Shown here piece after piece: positions 35,301 through 64,000 of a stretch of DNA of 64,000 nucleotides. The stretch comes from Apus apus (Eukaryota; Chordata; Aves; Apodiformes; Apodidae). The notes beneath the pieces were generated by a model, which was not told the origin of the DNA, made no database searches, and saw only the letters and a list, made by a program, of their open reading frames with translations. The translations under genes and the position numbers were made by a program. Position 1 is the first letter of the stretch. Each line of letters starts with the position of its first letter. The stretch is from NCBI RefSeq assembly GCF_020740795.1, contig NC_067295.1, positions 5,580,501 to 5,644,500 of the forward strand. The letters are read 5' to 3'.

Positions 35301-35865
35301 CAGAATACACCCTCCTTTGCCAAGGTAAGTTGATATCTGCCACCTTTGGTGCATGCTTGGCTTTGCAAGGATCAAAGCTGGGTTCCTGTGCTGGGAACAG
35401 CCTCCCTGGAAAGTTGCTAAGGGTCAGTGTTGCCTAGACCAGGCCATTGAACACGCGGGTGGTCTGTATCAATAGCAGCTTTGGTCAGAGCATCACAGGG
35501 AGCTTTGCCATAGAGGCAAGGGAGCCTTCCTTCAAGTATATTTGCTCCCTTAGGATTTTTGCCAAAGGGATCCCTCACATGGTCACATACCCATGGAGCT
35601 ATTAGAGGGTGGATTGTGCTGTGTTCTTAAGGAAGGAGGGAATTTCTTGCACAACTGCAAATGTTCATCCCAGTGTTTGTTGGTGGATTGCTCTTGTCTG
35701 TACATCAGAGCCCTGGGGTCAGTCCTCATGCTGTCTTTCTGTTTCACAGAGCACGCAGCAGTATTACTGCACAGGGCCTTCCTGGTGGGGATGTACGGCC
35801 AGATAGACACCAGCTCTCAGATCTCAGAGGCCTTGAAGGTTCTGCACATGGAGGCCATGATATGA
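8511..35865 (+). CDS. INTS1: Integrator complex subunit 1 (INTS1), complete coding region
   Basis: Forty-seven coding exons join in one frame to 2,186 codons plus TGA; the human protein is 2,190 residues as I recall. Translation starts MNRPKAAAVRRPSAAPKPSA and ends with LKVLHMEAMI. INTS1 is the large alpha-helical (HEAT/ARM-like) scaffold of the nuclear Integrator complex, which cleaves snRNA 3' ends and attenuates promoter-proximal RNA polymerase II. Features seen: a basic KRPKLSS segment near residue 95; the conserved block ELLNAHRDNLGTTIKFVIF near residue 430, belonging to the DUF3677 region; an acidic-to-basic linker (EEEEEGES to RAKKRQRQQKQRQ) about residues 925-950; and the C-terminal FLPTFMYCLGS block. 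Start choice: the ATG at 8511 follows GGCGGCACC, a good Kozak context, and matches the human N-terminus. Exon coordinates are in the four block entries that follow. No frameshift or missing exon was found. Confidence 0.98.
9733..10095 (-). mobile_element. CR1 LINE 3'-end fragment in INTS1 intron 3 (reverse)
   Basis: The plus strand shows the reverse complement of a CR1 tail: ATCATCATAGGATGG, CCTTAGAGATCATCTAGTTC, GCAGGGACACCTCCCACCAG, CTTGAACACTTCCAGGGATG, AGAATTTCCTCCTAATGTC, then CTGCTATGAGGTCTCCCCAG. It occupies most of the intron 9696-10209 and ends about 115 bp before the next acceptor. Coding capacity is lost. Confidence 0.93.
10348..11082 (+). other. INTS1: INTS1 intron 4, nothing further recognised
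   Basis: This 735-bp intron has no repeat, RNA gene or coding signal that I can identify. It is AT-richer toward its 3' half and ends CTCCTGCAG. Confidence 0.6.
15010..20905 (+). CDS. INTS1: INTS1 coding exons 13-24
   Basis: Exons: 15010-15087, 15590-15747, 16934-17030, 17445-17536, 17840-17900, 18286-18483, 18737-18866, 19052-19231, 19323-19472, 20044-20223, 20408-20512, 20738-20905. Recognisable blocks are NLCTYHHPENIQLPPG, STLYWKAWPLLLVVAAFNPE and KQTITESSSLLLSQLTSLDP. The charged linker crosses the exon 20/21 junction, and LLRDLPRLPLFDSVR sits in exon 22. The region is helical-repeat scaffold. Exons are mostly 60-200 bp, so several introns are shorter than the neighbouring exons. Confidence 0.95.
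15748..16933 (+). other. INTS1: INTS1 intron 14, nothing further recognised
   Basis: The intron is 1,186 bp and AT-richer than the exons. I see no repeat family, snoRNA boxes or exon-like block in it. Confidence 0.6.
21251..27258 (+). CDS. INTS1: INTS1 coding exons 25-34
   Basis: Exons: 21251-21362, 21805-21966 (or 21808-21966), 22902-23048, 23411-23509, 23860-23984, 24642-24896, 25560-25719, 26329-26469, 26871-27051, 27135-27258. Exon 26 has a tandem TAGCAG acceptor, so an Ala codon may be included or skipped. The upstream choice matches human length (PPQAGDGDF against PPRADDSEF). Exon 30 is markedly GC-richer than its neighbours but codes normally (RPLALALQQALGQELARVRQ). Confidence 0.94.
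21967..22901 (+). other. INTS1: INTS1 intron 26, nothing further recognised
   Basis: This 935-bp intron lies between the exon with the tandem acceptor and exon 27. It contains AT-rich stretches around 22,540-22,690 but no identifiable element. Confidence 0.6.
27775..35865 (+). CDS. INTS1: INTS1 coding exons 35-47 and stop
   Basis: Exons: 27775-27893, 28937-29024, 29675-29901, 30750-30873, 31316-31449, 31830-32022, 32300-32427, 32888-33000, 33558-33671, 34396-34466, 35007-35098, 35215-35324, 35750-35865. Blocks seen: LDFLWACIHIPRIWQGRDQR, MIAALLHGRVHLNFQEFRQQ, FVQFIHKYITCNAQA and LFTPLTPAEMAPYMKRLSRG. The TGA is at 35863-35865. The segment encoded near 32888-33000 (SLPSKSGILERGSDEDKD) differs most from human and is probably a flexible loop. 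Confidence 0.95.
27894..29674 (+). other. INTS1: INTS1 introns 35 and 36, little else
   Basis: Apart from the 88-bp exon 28937-29024, this stretch is intron. I found no mobile element. Open frames in it are short and without family resemblance. Confidence 0.55.
32245..32268. repeat. 24-base poly(T) tract upstream of an INTS1 acceptor
   Basis: An uninterrupted run of T begins 55 bp and ends 32 bp before exon 32300-32427. It extends the polypyrimidine tract. Such tracts are prone to length variation and to sequencing or assembly error. Confidence 0.9.
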
Positions 35866-36345
35866 ACATCCAGTTCTAGGAGCTCCATTCCCAGGGGAAT
35901 TAACTGGACTCATTGGCTGCGTTGAAGCCCTGTAAGAAGACAGTGTATTTCAACCCATGTGTCCTGGAGGATCAAAGAGGTGGTGTAGCAGGCCAAACTG
36001 TGCTGGAAGAGGAGAGTGTGCTGACTGAGGATCAGAGAGGCAGGGACTGGTTTGCCTGGCTAAGACACCATTAATGTGGGATAAAAACCTCCTGACCATT
36101 GTGCCAAACAGGGACCACTTCCTTCTTGGGGTTTTGGGGCAGTGGTGGTCTGTCTGTTTCTTGGTTTCTTGCCTCTCCACCCAGGCAGAGCTGCTGGGAC
36201 AGAAGAAGGGAGTGCTGGCCCTTGCACTTGAAGTCTCTGCATTGGAACATGCAGATCTGTGCAGGGGGAGAGGCCACTTTGTCTTCTGGGGGTGGATGTT
36301 TTGTTTTTTTTAAATTAAAATTCTCTTTGTTTCCATTTTGCCTTT
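35866..36345 (+). terminator. INTS1: INTS1 3' UTR and probable poly(A) signal
   Basis: No coding follows the TGA. An ATTAAA variant signal at 36314-36319 is followed within 50 bp by a GT-rich stretch (TTTTTGTGCTCTGTGCTG), the usual downstream element. A canonical AATAAA lies further on at 37219-37224 and could serve a longer 3' UTR. The proximal site is preferred because of its downstream element. Confidence 0.55.
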
Positions 36346-38249
36346 TTGTGCTCTGTGCTGTCTTGGGTGTAGCTTGACTTCATTCTTTCCCTGTTGTTCA
36401 ACCTCTTCCTGTTCTAGACCAAGCCTCTCTGGAAGACCTGACTCCACAGTTAAATGTTCAGAGCTATCTTGGCCTTTCACAGTGTATGAAGGAAATGGAG
36501 GAGGTTTGGAAGGGTCAGTGGGGTGCAATAGATGAGTTGGGTCAGCAGTCACTGCTAACTGGATGACTCTCTTAAGAGGTTCATTAGACAACTTTTCTTT
36601 AAAAACAAATTAATCTTCTTGATATATCTGCAAACATCCCAGCAGCTGGCCACTGTCACCATGGTGTCTTCAAACAAGCAGCTGGGTTTCATCTTCAGGA
36701 TCCACCAGTTCCTCCCTGTGACTCTTATGACTACTGCTCTCTGGTCCTTGTCTGCTGATAGCAGTGGTGGCTTATTTGCCAGCTGTCATTTGAGGACAGA
36801 AAAGGAGGTGTCTGTCTTCCCTGTGCTCCAGAGAAACAACTGCTGTGTATGCTTGTTCTCCAGTCTCACTGAATTCCTAGTCACCAGTTTGCTTTCATGT
36901 CATTTGTCTCTATTCCTCTGGCACTCCACTTGTTAGTAGAGAATCTCTGTAGTATTCTAAAGACAAAAAATCCTAGAGGAATTTTATAGATAGTTGTAAA
37001 TAATCCTGTATCTCTGTGCTGGTGGCAGGGACAGTTGTGACCTCATGGGTGGTTGGGTGCAGAAATATTGTCCATCCTTGCAGATGGGGAGTGCTGCAGC
37101 TGAGCACTTCTGCTGGTGTGTCAAAATATGAATGAATGGCTGGCTGGCTCTGCAGAGAGAGGGAGGAGAAAAGGGAGAACTCTGAACCTCCCATCAACTC
37201 TAAGTAACCTTGCCTTTAAATAAAGAGATTAGAGCCATCACTTAAGGATGCAACATGCTCTTTTCCTCAGCAGTATCTGCTTCAGATCCAGAGCCACTAC
37301 TGTGGCAATTAGCTACATATAAATTATGAGGAGGAACAGCTGAAGATCAAGTTAGTGAAATGGTTTTCCTGAGGGGCTCGGTGACAGCAGGATTAATGCT
37401 TGTCTAAAGGGTTCCCAGTGAGATTACTGGCTCCTCTCACCTCTGTCCCTTATCAGACATCATTAAGGAACTGCTCAGTTTTGTCAGAGCAGGGAGGTAG
37501 TTCTTTTGGTGCTGCTGTGAGCCTAGAGCAATGGAGAACTTGAGGGATTGGCTTGGGAAGGGCTTTTCACAGGACTTCAAGGAGCAAGAAAAATGTCTGT
37601 TAGCACAGCAAAGATAGTGAGTTGGTGCTTTGGTGAAGATCCTCCCTGCAGGTGGGGTTTTCCAGAAACCTCACTCCACTGCTGTGACTAGTAACATTTA
37701 TGGGCAAAACCAAATTGTGTGGCTGGCCCCAACTTCTACTGTCTCTGTTGGGTGATGCCTGCTGTGAGCAGAGCAGCTCCTGAGCACCTGGCTTGGAGGA
37801 GCTGGGGATGTTTGAATGTTGCCAGAACTTTTTAATGACCCCTCACGCCAGGACAGCCATGGTTTGTGGAAAAATAGGAAAAAGGAAATGTTTGAGAAGG
37901 TGGAAGGAGCATCTCTTTATCAGCAGCAGAATTAATCCTCTGGGAGATCAGGAAATGCATTTGAAGGGAGAGTGGGTGGAAGTTACTCTGCAGATTTTCC
38001 AACAGAAGCAGCATCATCTGTGATTTGTTGATGTATCCTTTCTGCTGTACTGAAGGTTCCCTCTGTGTATTTGCTCTGCTACCATCCTCTGCTTGGACTC
38101 ATTGGAGCAGAGAGCAGGTTGCTCTGGCTTGGAGTGTGTCACTGAAAACAGATCAGGACTGAGAATGGGGCTGTCAAGGGGTGCCTGGCTGTGCAGAGAC
38201 AGCTTGGGGTGGAAGCCTGTCCCTCCTGTCTGTGAAGGCAGCTGTGACA

Positions 38250-38710
38250 GCTCTGAAACTGTTAGCGACGCCGTGGCGGATGCCCTGACACTCGCCCGCC
38301 TTTTAATCAGTGCTCTAACTTTCATCTCTGCCTGGCTGAGCACCTTCTCTCCTCCCATCCCTGCTGAGCTGACAGTGTTACCCTTCACGGGTCTGCTGGG
38401 CTCCTCCTGTGGGCTGGGGCCATCTCCTGTTTCTTGAATGAGAGCTGGTGCCTTGCTCAGAACAGCAATGGTGAGGTTTGCAGGGTTGTTCCTCGCCAAG
38501 CTCAGGGGGCCCTTGTGCCTCACCCAGTGGAAATCACAGCTCCTGTTTGCCTTCCACATGACACACCCCACAGAGGTGGCCAGGTCCCACCTCCATATCC
38601 TGCAAGCATCAGGGAGTGCAAAATTCCTTGCAAACACCAGGCATCTCTTGTGATGCAAATTATTTCTCTCTGCTGCAAAGATCAAATTTTTTATAATCTG
38701 TCATCAAAAC
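38250..38710. promoter_or_regulatory. Candidate conserved non-coding element A
   Basis: The block keeps several CpGs in otherwise CpG-poor DNA (GTTAGCGACGCCGTGGCGGA near 38,260-38,280). It then carries a TTTTAATCAG site, an octamer ATGCAAAT (38653-38660) and a TCF/LEF-like AAAGATCAAA around 38,680. It lacks repeats. The function is inferred from composition only. Confidence 0.3.
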
Positions 38711-39839
38711 ATCATGTTTTTATCTCCCAGATGTAGCAGCCTCAGGAGGGAGATGGACATTTGTCCAGCATGCATGTGATGGACCTTCACCTCCTTAGCT
38801 GGGCACAAGTGGGCATCTCTAACTTGACCACTCCATGTTCCTGCCAGGTCTGGTGTGGCTGGGAGGGTTGCCCCTCATGTGCTGGTGCTGTGGAGCAGGA
38901 GTGTGGCTGTTTGACCAGCTCCGGGCAGAGTTGTGCATCCCAGGAACCATGAGGGCTGTGCTGGAGCTTGGCCATGAGCAGGGCATGACTAACAGTGGAG
39001 GTGTCTGTGTGCTCCTGACTCAGTGGCAGCTGCCTCTGGGGTGTGCATAACGTTGGGGAACTGGAGGAGACCCAATGCTGAGCTCAGAAGCAAAGCTGCC
39101 CAACCCACTATGTCAACAATGGGAATGCCTGGAAAGGTAAAGGGGTAACAGCAAACAAATGGGATTTCATGGTGAAAGGCTCTGACATTCTGCTAGCTGT
39201 TGGAAAAGAGGAAGGGTGGAGAAGGAGAAGCCTCCCTTTGCAAGGAGCAGCATGCAAGAAATCTTGTGGGGGGGGAAGAAAAAAGAAAGGAAATGAAACC
39301 TCTATCTCTGTTACCTGTCATCTGTGTGTGAACATGGGCTTGGAGTCTATTCCCAGGACTGCTCCCCTGGGCCCCACCATCCTTTTCCTCCAGCCAACCC
39401 CATCTGTGACCTCACTCAGTGAAAAACACAGTCCTGGCCCTGCCTGCCCTCAATTAACTTCCTGCTGGCCATACCACACTCGAGGAGGGTATGATTCACG
39501 CTTAACTCCAGGAGTTGTTCTGGAGCTAAAAATGGTAAATGGCCTTTTGTTCATTTTGGGTATGTTAAAGTAAACCTCACACCAGCTAAGTAGCCTGGCT
39601 TCTAGAGGGGTAGCATTTGCCCAGGGTGGACTGACTTTTAAATTTCTGCATTGCCTCTCTCTGTATTTAGATAATTTGGCCCTAAAGCAGCAGAATATAG
39701 GGCTTGTATTTCCCCCTCCTTTTAAATTCAAGAGACCTTTATACTAATTTATCTGCTGCCTGTCCCATGTAGCTGGTGGTGTCTTGCCTTTGGCACTACC
39801 CTGTTTGCCTGAACAGCATCTCTAACACAAGGAGATAGT

Positions 39840-40060
39840 GGGCAAAAGAATCTCAAGACCCCCAGCAACAATTAAAAAATTCATTAAGCTACAATAGGCC
39901 AGTCGTTGCTGGGTAATTATTAAGCTGTGAGAATTGCTAATTGTCTTCTTAGCATTAAACAATTATGCAAATAATGGGAAATACCAGAAGAGTAATAAAA
40001 TTACCTCCCTTTCTCTCTCTTTTTTTTTTTTTTAAACAATATGAGATTTAAAATCTAAAC
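39840..40060. promoter_or_regulatory. Candidate conserved non-coding element B with octamer
   Basis: The AT-rich block has repeated TAATTA/ATTAAG-type homeodomain cores around 39,913-39,957 and a POU octamer ATGCAAAT at 39965-39972 within a near-symmetric ATTATGCAAATAAT. Nothing suggests coding or a mobile element. Confidence 0.35.
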
Positions 40061-40364
40061 TGATGCTTCTGGTTGTGCTGTCCAGAGTTTATTTGGAACA
40101 TCTTTGGAGATGAGTGAGACCTCTACGGGCCCTCAGCATGGGGCATCTTGAACCATATCTGGTAGATATGCAGGTTCTGGCCCTTTAAAGTTACACTATC
40201 TCAAGGATTTTATTACTATCAAGTTAGTAATCTGAGGTAAGAGCTGGCCTCACTTACGGGTGCACTGTTTACCCTCACCACCAGGAAAAGGAGACTTCAC
40301 TTATTCCTGACCACAACAAGCTTGGACAAGGCAAAGTGCTTCTTTGCTTCAGCACATTAATGTT

Positions 40365-40377
40365 GTTAATCACTAAC
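40365..40377. promoter_or_regulatory. HNF1-like palindromic site
   Basis: GTTAATCACTAAC differs from the HNF1 consensus GTTAATNATTAAC at one position. It lies in the AT-rich block 40,330-40,600. Motif match only. Confidence 0.25.
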
Positions 40378-43300
40378 AAATCTTACTGGTTTTCTGGCCT
40401 TTAAACTGCTCTGCTGATTAGATGCAGCATTTCAAAGTAGGCAAGTCAGCTCCTGCTGCAGGGTGGGTCTTGCTCCCATGGTGATGCCATGATAGATAAG
40501 GGTCACTTCACCCAATCTCGTGATCCAAACAGGTTTTGATCAGCAAAATACACCATCACTTTCAGTTTCTAATAAAAGTGGTGAAGTTCACAGCTCCTGG
40601 AGAACTGGCTGTTCTGGCTTCCTTGGAAGAGGAAGGGATGTCACCTTGTGAAACAAACATTGTCCTCAATCCCTTTGGTGAGCTGCTTTTATCTTCCTGA
40701 GACTCTCTGGCAACCCACCAGGCAGCTGTTTATGGCCTCTTCATTTTTTTCCTTCTCACCTGCAGCATGTGGGCAGTCTCCCATCCTTGTTGCCTGGAAC
40801 TAACATTCTGACATTAACCTGTAGCCTAGCCTGCACTTCACTGTTTTGGGGTACAGGAAAGCTGGTAGGCCATCTTGCCTGCAGGCAGGAGGGGACAACA
40901 AGGGAGAGAGACTTGTTTCTTTTTTGATGTGATGTCTGGTTATACCAAGGTGACAGGACATGCTTTGCTCTGATGCTCACTGCTTTTGGTCCTTTGAGGT
41001 TTTAAGATAATGGATTTACCATTTATGAGCTTCTCAGGGGCATGTGTTGTGGAGAGATTTACCAAGTGCCTTTTTCTGTAACTTCACATTTCACTTTCAT
41101 CTTCTTTCTGTGGAAATTCGTGTTCAGACTTGAATTGTGTCATAATGTTTTCTTTCTGCTGCTTTGCAGGTCAAACTGGCCAGACTCCGAGGAGAGGCAG
41201 GTACCGTGTGGAAGCATCTCTGTGTGAGTAGCTGTGAAATTCTTGGGACTTTCTTTTCCCTGGCTTGGGCCTTTCTGCCTCTGTGGAGTCAGCCTGGCTG
41301 CCTTCTGGGAGGAGAGAGCTGATGAGGCATGTTACTGATGAAATGCATACTTTTCCCTTCTTGTTCTGAATCCCTCCATTTAATACAAGCGGTTGGCACA
41401 GGAATGGATAAGGGCTCTTGGCTACAACACACGCTTCCTATTGTTGGGAGTGAACAGCTCTGCACACAGCCTGCAGCAAAATGATGAAGTGGCTCAGCTG
41501 ATTTCCCACAATAGTTAAAAGATGTGATTTTTGTCTATGATGTTGCCCTCTTTTATGGAAAAGAATCCATTACATCATTCTCAGCTTCATGAGGCCCCAC
41601 ATTGTCTGAGGCAAGGAACCAACCCTTTCCGCCTCCTTCAAGTCCTCAAGCTGAGAAGCGTTGGTTGTTTTTCTTTGGGCTTTAAGGTGGTGCTAGGTGT
41701 ATTTTATTTTTTTCCTCTACTAACAGTGAAGTCCAGGCTGCCATATATAGAAACCAGGATAAATTTAAAGAGCTAATGGCAGAGGGTGATCCCCACTAGG
41801 CATAGCAACCATTAGGAAGCACTCAAGTGTTTCTCTGTTGCAGCCTGGTATCTAGGAGGAGAACTGAAAAAGATTGTGGAAGAGAAGGAGACATGTCTGT
41901 AAGTAGAGAGGAATAAATCACTCTGTATCTGTGGACTGGTGCTCTCCAACAAAGCTTCCAAACACACCTCAGGAAGGGATGCTGAGGAGCAGGCACTGCA
42001 TTCACAGGGTACAGTCTGCTCCATGAGCCAACAGGACATCGTGGGTGGGAAATTTCACCCAGCAGCACTGGGAAGAGCTCAGCGAGAATGGGCAAGGTCC
42101 ACAAATGGGCTGAGGACGTATAAGGCTCCTCCAAGGAAAAGATGTAGAAGGGAAAAAGACAATCCAGAGTAAGGATTTGTAAGGATCATTCCATGAGGAA
42201 CATCTTGGGAGAACAGTAGTTGTGGGTACTGGGTAGGCAGCTGCAGAGGCAGTTCTGCTCCTGTCCTGCCCCCTTCTCCCTCCAGTGCTTCTTAGTTTAC
42301 CTATTGTTGCATTAAAGACCCTATCATAGCCATAAACTCCCAGAGAGTTCTCCTTAATCACCACCTAAGAATGCTGCACAAGTTGCTGATGCCTGTGTTT
42401 TGAAAAGCCATTATTGGGACAATAGTAATACTATTACTGCAGGAGCTAACTCCTTCAGTGATGTCATTTTAATCACCTTAGTGTATAATGGGGACCTGAT
42501 TCTTCTGGTGCACCACGGGCTGCACCTCCAACCCATCCCTCTCTTGGGATGCACAGCTTGGAGTCAGTGACTAATAGTTTCTTCTGGTGTCTTCAAGCCT
42601 GGATGACTTTCTGATACAACTGTCTGGGTCAAACACAGATGACCGGGCACAGTGCAGGGAAGGATGAGGTGAAACGTAGTGGCCTGTGATGTACAGAAAA
42701 TCACAGCTGCTCTCCAAGTCCAGCCTGGCTTTCTGCTCCGTGGGGCTGTGTCCCCTGCCACCCAGCCCCAGCTGCCCCTTCCTTCAGCACAAGGTAATGA
42801 GAAGGGACTAACCGCATAGACTCATTAAGCTGGGTTTGTTGGAAGACAGATTGTCATGTTAAACAAATATATTTAAAAAAAACTAAACATCGTTCCCTGG
42901 GCCGTGCCCCATCTGGGCCATTAAATCTGAAACGGGTAACTACAGCTGGTTCAAAGCTGGGCTCAGAAGCTGATTTTCACTATTTGTACTACTAGCAATT
43001 GGCAACAACTGCACTTTCAAGCATAATTTTCTTCTCCTCCTTTCCCAGTGCTGCACTACATAGACTGCAAGCACAGCAGGGGGGATGCTAAACAAAACCG
43101 CCTTTCCCACTTACAAAGAGAAACCTCACAAATGCGTTTCTTAAACCAATCTCATCCTCTTTATTTCTCACTAGCCCTTAAGTTTCCTGATGACCGAGGA
43201 TGGGGAAGGCTGCCCATTGTCAGAGGCAGTTGTTTTTTTGTAAATTATGCAATTTTTATCCATCTAATGAAAAGGTGGTGAGGAAAGGAAGCAGGACAGC

Positions 43301-43399
43301 TCAGCTTTCAGGGCTCCGGCGCTGCAAGTTTCCAACTTGCAGGAAAGCAAGCATCTTTTCTGAGGGGAGGGGAAAAAAACCAACAACTTTGAGTTAATC

Positions 43400-44010
43400 C
43401 AGCATGCCTTTTGATCGGTCCCTGGGTAGTCTGATTAATTTTGAGTGCAGATGTTTATGTTTCCTTCACAGAATACACCCTGAGCAGGCTCACTGGGATG
43501 TATTTCCTCCTTGCCACACCGTTCCTGTGTGGAACATACGCTAAGGCCTTATTACAAGGGATTCCTATAAATGGCATAAAGGATTAATAATGTATTTATA
43601 ACACAACTTTATTTTACTATAAAGCGACCTATAAATTTGTAATCAATGTTTTATAATGTTTTTGTAGCCTGTTATAAATGATAAATGGGAGACTATAGAT
43701 GCCACATCAAATATTCATGCTGCATTGTGTGCATTATTATGCTGTTACTGTTCAGGAAACCATTAATAATAAAGTGAATGGAGATGTAAAAGTTGCTGAC
43801 ATGCCCAGCAAGCCATTTATAATGAAATGTATAATCCTTACCATAAAGTAAACACATTGGCCAGTGGTTGTTGATGAAATGGAAGCACACTGAATTATTT
43901 GTGAGGTACTTATATATTAATGTATCTTATCCATATCATGTCGCAGGAACGCTATTAATATATTATGTTGTATGTATTATTAATTATCTTTACCTCATTT
44001 ATAGGCAGCT
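43400..44010. promoter_or_regulatory. AT-rich ATAAA/TTTAT motif cluster upstream of MICALL2
   Basis: Between about 43,560 and 43,850 roughly a dozen ATAAA or TTTAT cores occur on both strands, for example CCTATAAATGG, GTTATAAATG, CCATTTATAATG and CCATAAAG. This core (TTTAT followed by G or A) is the preference of CDX and posterior HOX proteins. The block gives way to the MICALL2 CpG island. Enhancer or boundary function is inferred. Confidence 0.35.
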
Positions 44011-44609
44011 CTTAAAGCGTTACCTTCTCTCCTCGGCAGCGCCGGCAGCCGCCACGAGACCTGGTGAGTTTGTTTCATGGGGTGTTTGTGGCGGGACGGC
44101 CCCCGGGCCGGGGCAGGGCCGGAGCAGCCGCCTTCCCGGGTGCCCTGCTCGTCCCCTCAGCGGGGCCGGGGCGCGGGGGCGGCTGCGGAGCCGCTGCTGC
44201 CCGAGGGGCCGGGCGGGCCCTGCGGCCCCGGCCCGCGCGTTCGGCCTCGCGCCTCCCCTGCGCGGCCGCCCCTTCAGGAGGGAAACCCGGCGTTTTGTGC
44301 CCGGGGCTGCCGGGGGAACCGCCTCTGTCCCGCGGCGGGGCCCGAGGCGCGCGGTGCCGCGGCGGGAAGGCTGCAGCCCGGGCCGCCCCGCTCCAAACCC
44401 GCCTCCGCGGCGTCTCCGCCGGGCGCGGCCCCGCGGCGAGGCGCAGAAAGGCCCGCAGGGGCAGCCGCCCGCCCCTCGCCCGCCCCTTTCCCCGCCCCCC
44501 CGCGCCGCGGCCGGCCCCACACGCCGGCGGGCTCCGGCGGGGCTCGGCGGGGCTCGGGGCTGGCGCCGAAGCGCGGCGGGGCAGCGGGCCTGCCGGCCTC
44601 CCCCCGGCC

Positions 44610-63673
<19,064 letters not shown>

Positions 63674-63697
63674 GTCAGGAGAGCATCGTTTTACTAG

Positions 63698-64000
63698 CTG
63701 TTGCCCTCCAGTGACCTTAGTCTTCTCATGATCAGTGATGCAGCTTTCTGCTTTGGTTGGAGGTGCTGCACAGGTCAGCCAGAAGGAGCCTGGAGATGCA
63801 GGGCTGAGCTGGGAGAGGGAGGTGTTGCTTGGGCAGCAGCAGGCTGCCTATGGCAGGGCAGGTCCCTCTTGGAGGAACCTTTAAGTGAAGTGTGAGTCGC
63901 AGGTAGTGTACAGGCAGCAAACCAGCAGCATCCAGAGAGAAGAGTAGCCTGATGGAGGCCAGCAGTGCAGGGACAACACAGCTGATTGCCACATCCAACT
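63698..64000 (+). other. MICALL2: MICALL2 intron or 3' flank at window end
   Basis: No exon of the expected C-terminal domain is visible in these last 300 bases, so the gene continues to the right. Confidence 0.5.

Larger units (their letters stand above)
36346..44029. other. Intergenic region between INTS1 and MICALL2
   Basis: About 7.7 kb with no gene I can support. Open frames of up to 223 codons occur but carry no family resemblance or coding pattern. No CR1 copy was recognised. AT-rich, motif-dense blocks at 38,250-38,710, 39,840-40,060, 40,330-40,600, 42,800-43,030 and 43,400-44,010 stand out as candidate conserved non-coding elements. In human, as I recall, the developmental regulator UNCX lies beyond MICALL2, so distal enhancers here are plausible. 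Confidence 0.5.

Noticed and set aside
38014-38685. A 223-codon open frame on the minus strand in the intergenic region
   Set aside because: No family resemblance, no splice or promoter context. The region fits a non-coding candidate better.
41160-41201. Exon-like block with acceptor TTTGCAG and a following GTACCG
   Set aside because: Only about 30 bp long, weak donor, and no frame linking to either neighbouring gene.

Overview
The window is vertebrate nuclear DNA, almost certainly from a bird. Three fragments of the avian CR1 LINE 3' end are present, introns are short, two promoters are CpG-rich, and the three multi-exon genes all splice in frame to proteins I recognise. All three genes lie on the plus strand. 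I found no prokaryotic, plasmid, phage or CRISPR content, no rRNA or tRNA gene, and no viral gene.

Layout. 1-7,665: the 3' two thirds of a glycoside hydrolase family 31 gene of the lysosomal acid alpha-glucosidase (GAA) type, 17 coding exons ending in a stop and an AATAAA signal; its 5' exons lie left of the window. 7,670-8,500: a short spacer holding a degenerate C-rich repeat split by a CR1 fragment, then two CTCF-like motifs at the edge of a CpG island. 8,511-35,865: complete INTS1 (Integrator complex subunit 1), 47 coding exons that join without a frameshift into 2,186 codons plus a stop. 35,866-44,609: 3' UTR and about 8 kb of intergenic DNA with no convincing gene but several AT-rich blocks dense in homeodomain, octamer and ATAAA/TTTAT motifs that look like candidate conserved non-coding elements. 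44,030-44,880: CpG-island promoter of MICALL2. 44,610 to the right end: MICALL2 (MICAL-like 2), 10 firm coding exons plus a probable eleventh. The CH and LIM domains are inside the window; the C-terminal Rab-binding region is not.

The INTS1-MICALL2 order matches what I recall of human 7p22.3, where UNCX lies beyond MICALL2. The GAA-type gene upstream of INTS1 is not part of that human neighbourhood as I remember it, and is probably a bird/sauropsid paralogue of GAA. The three genes do not form a pathway: one encodes a glycogen- or maltose-cleaving hydrolase, one a scaffold for snRNA 3'-end processing and RNA polymerase II attenuation, one a Rab effector at cell junctions.

I found no convincing new biological system. 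The items most worth checking are a 32-bp hairpin in MICALL2 intron 3, an ATAAA/TTTAT cluster upstream of the MICALL2 CpG island, a tandem splice acceptor in INTS1, and paired CTCF-like motifs between the GAA-like gene and INTS1.
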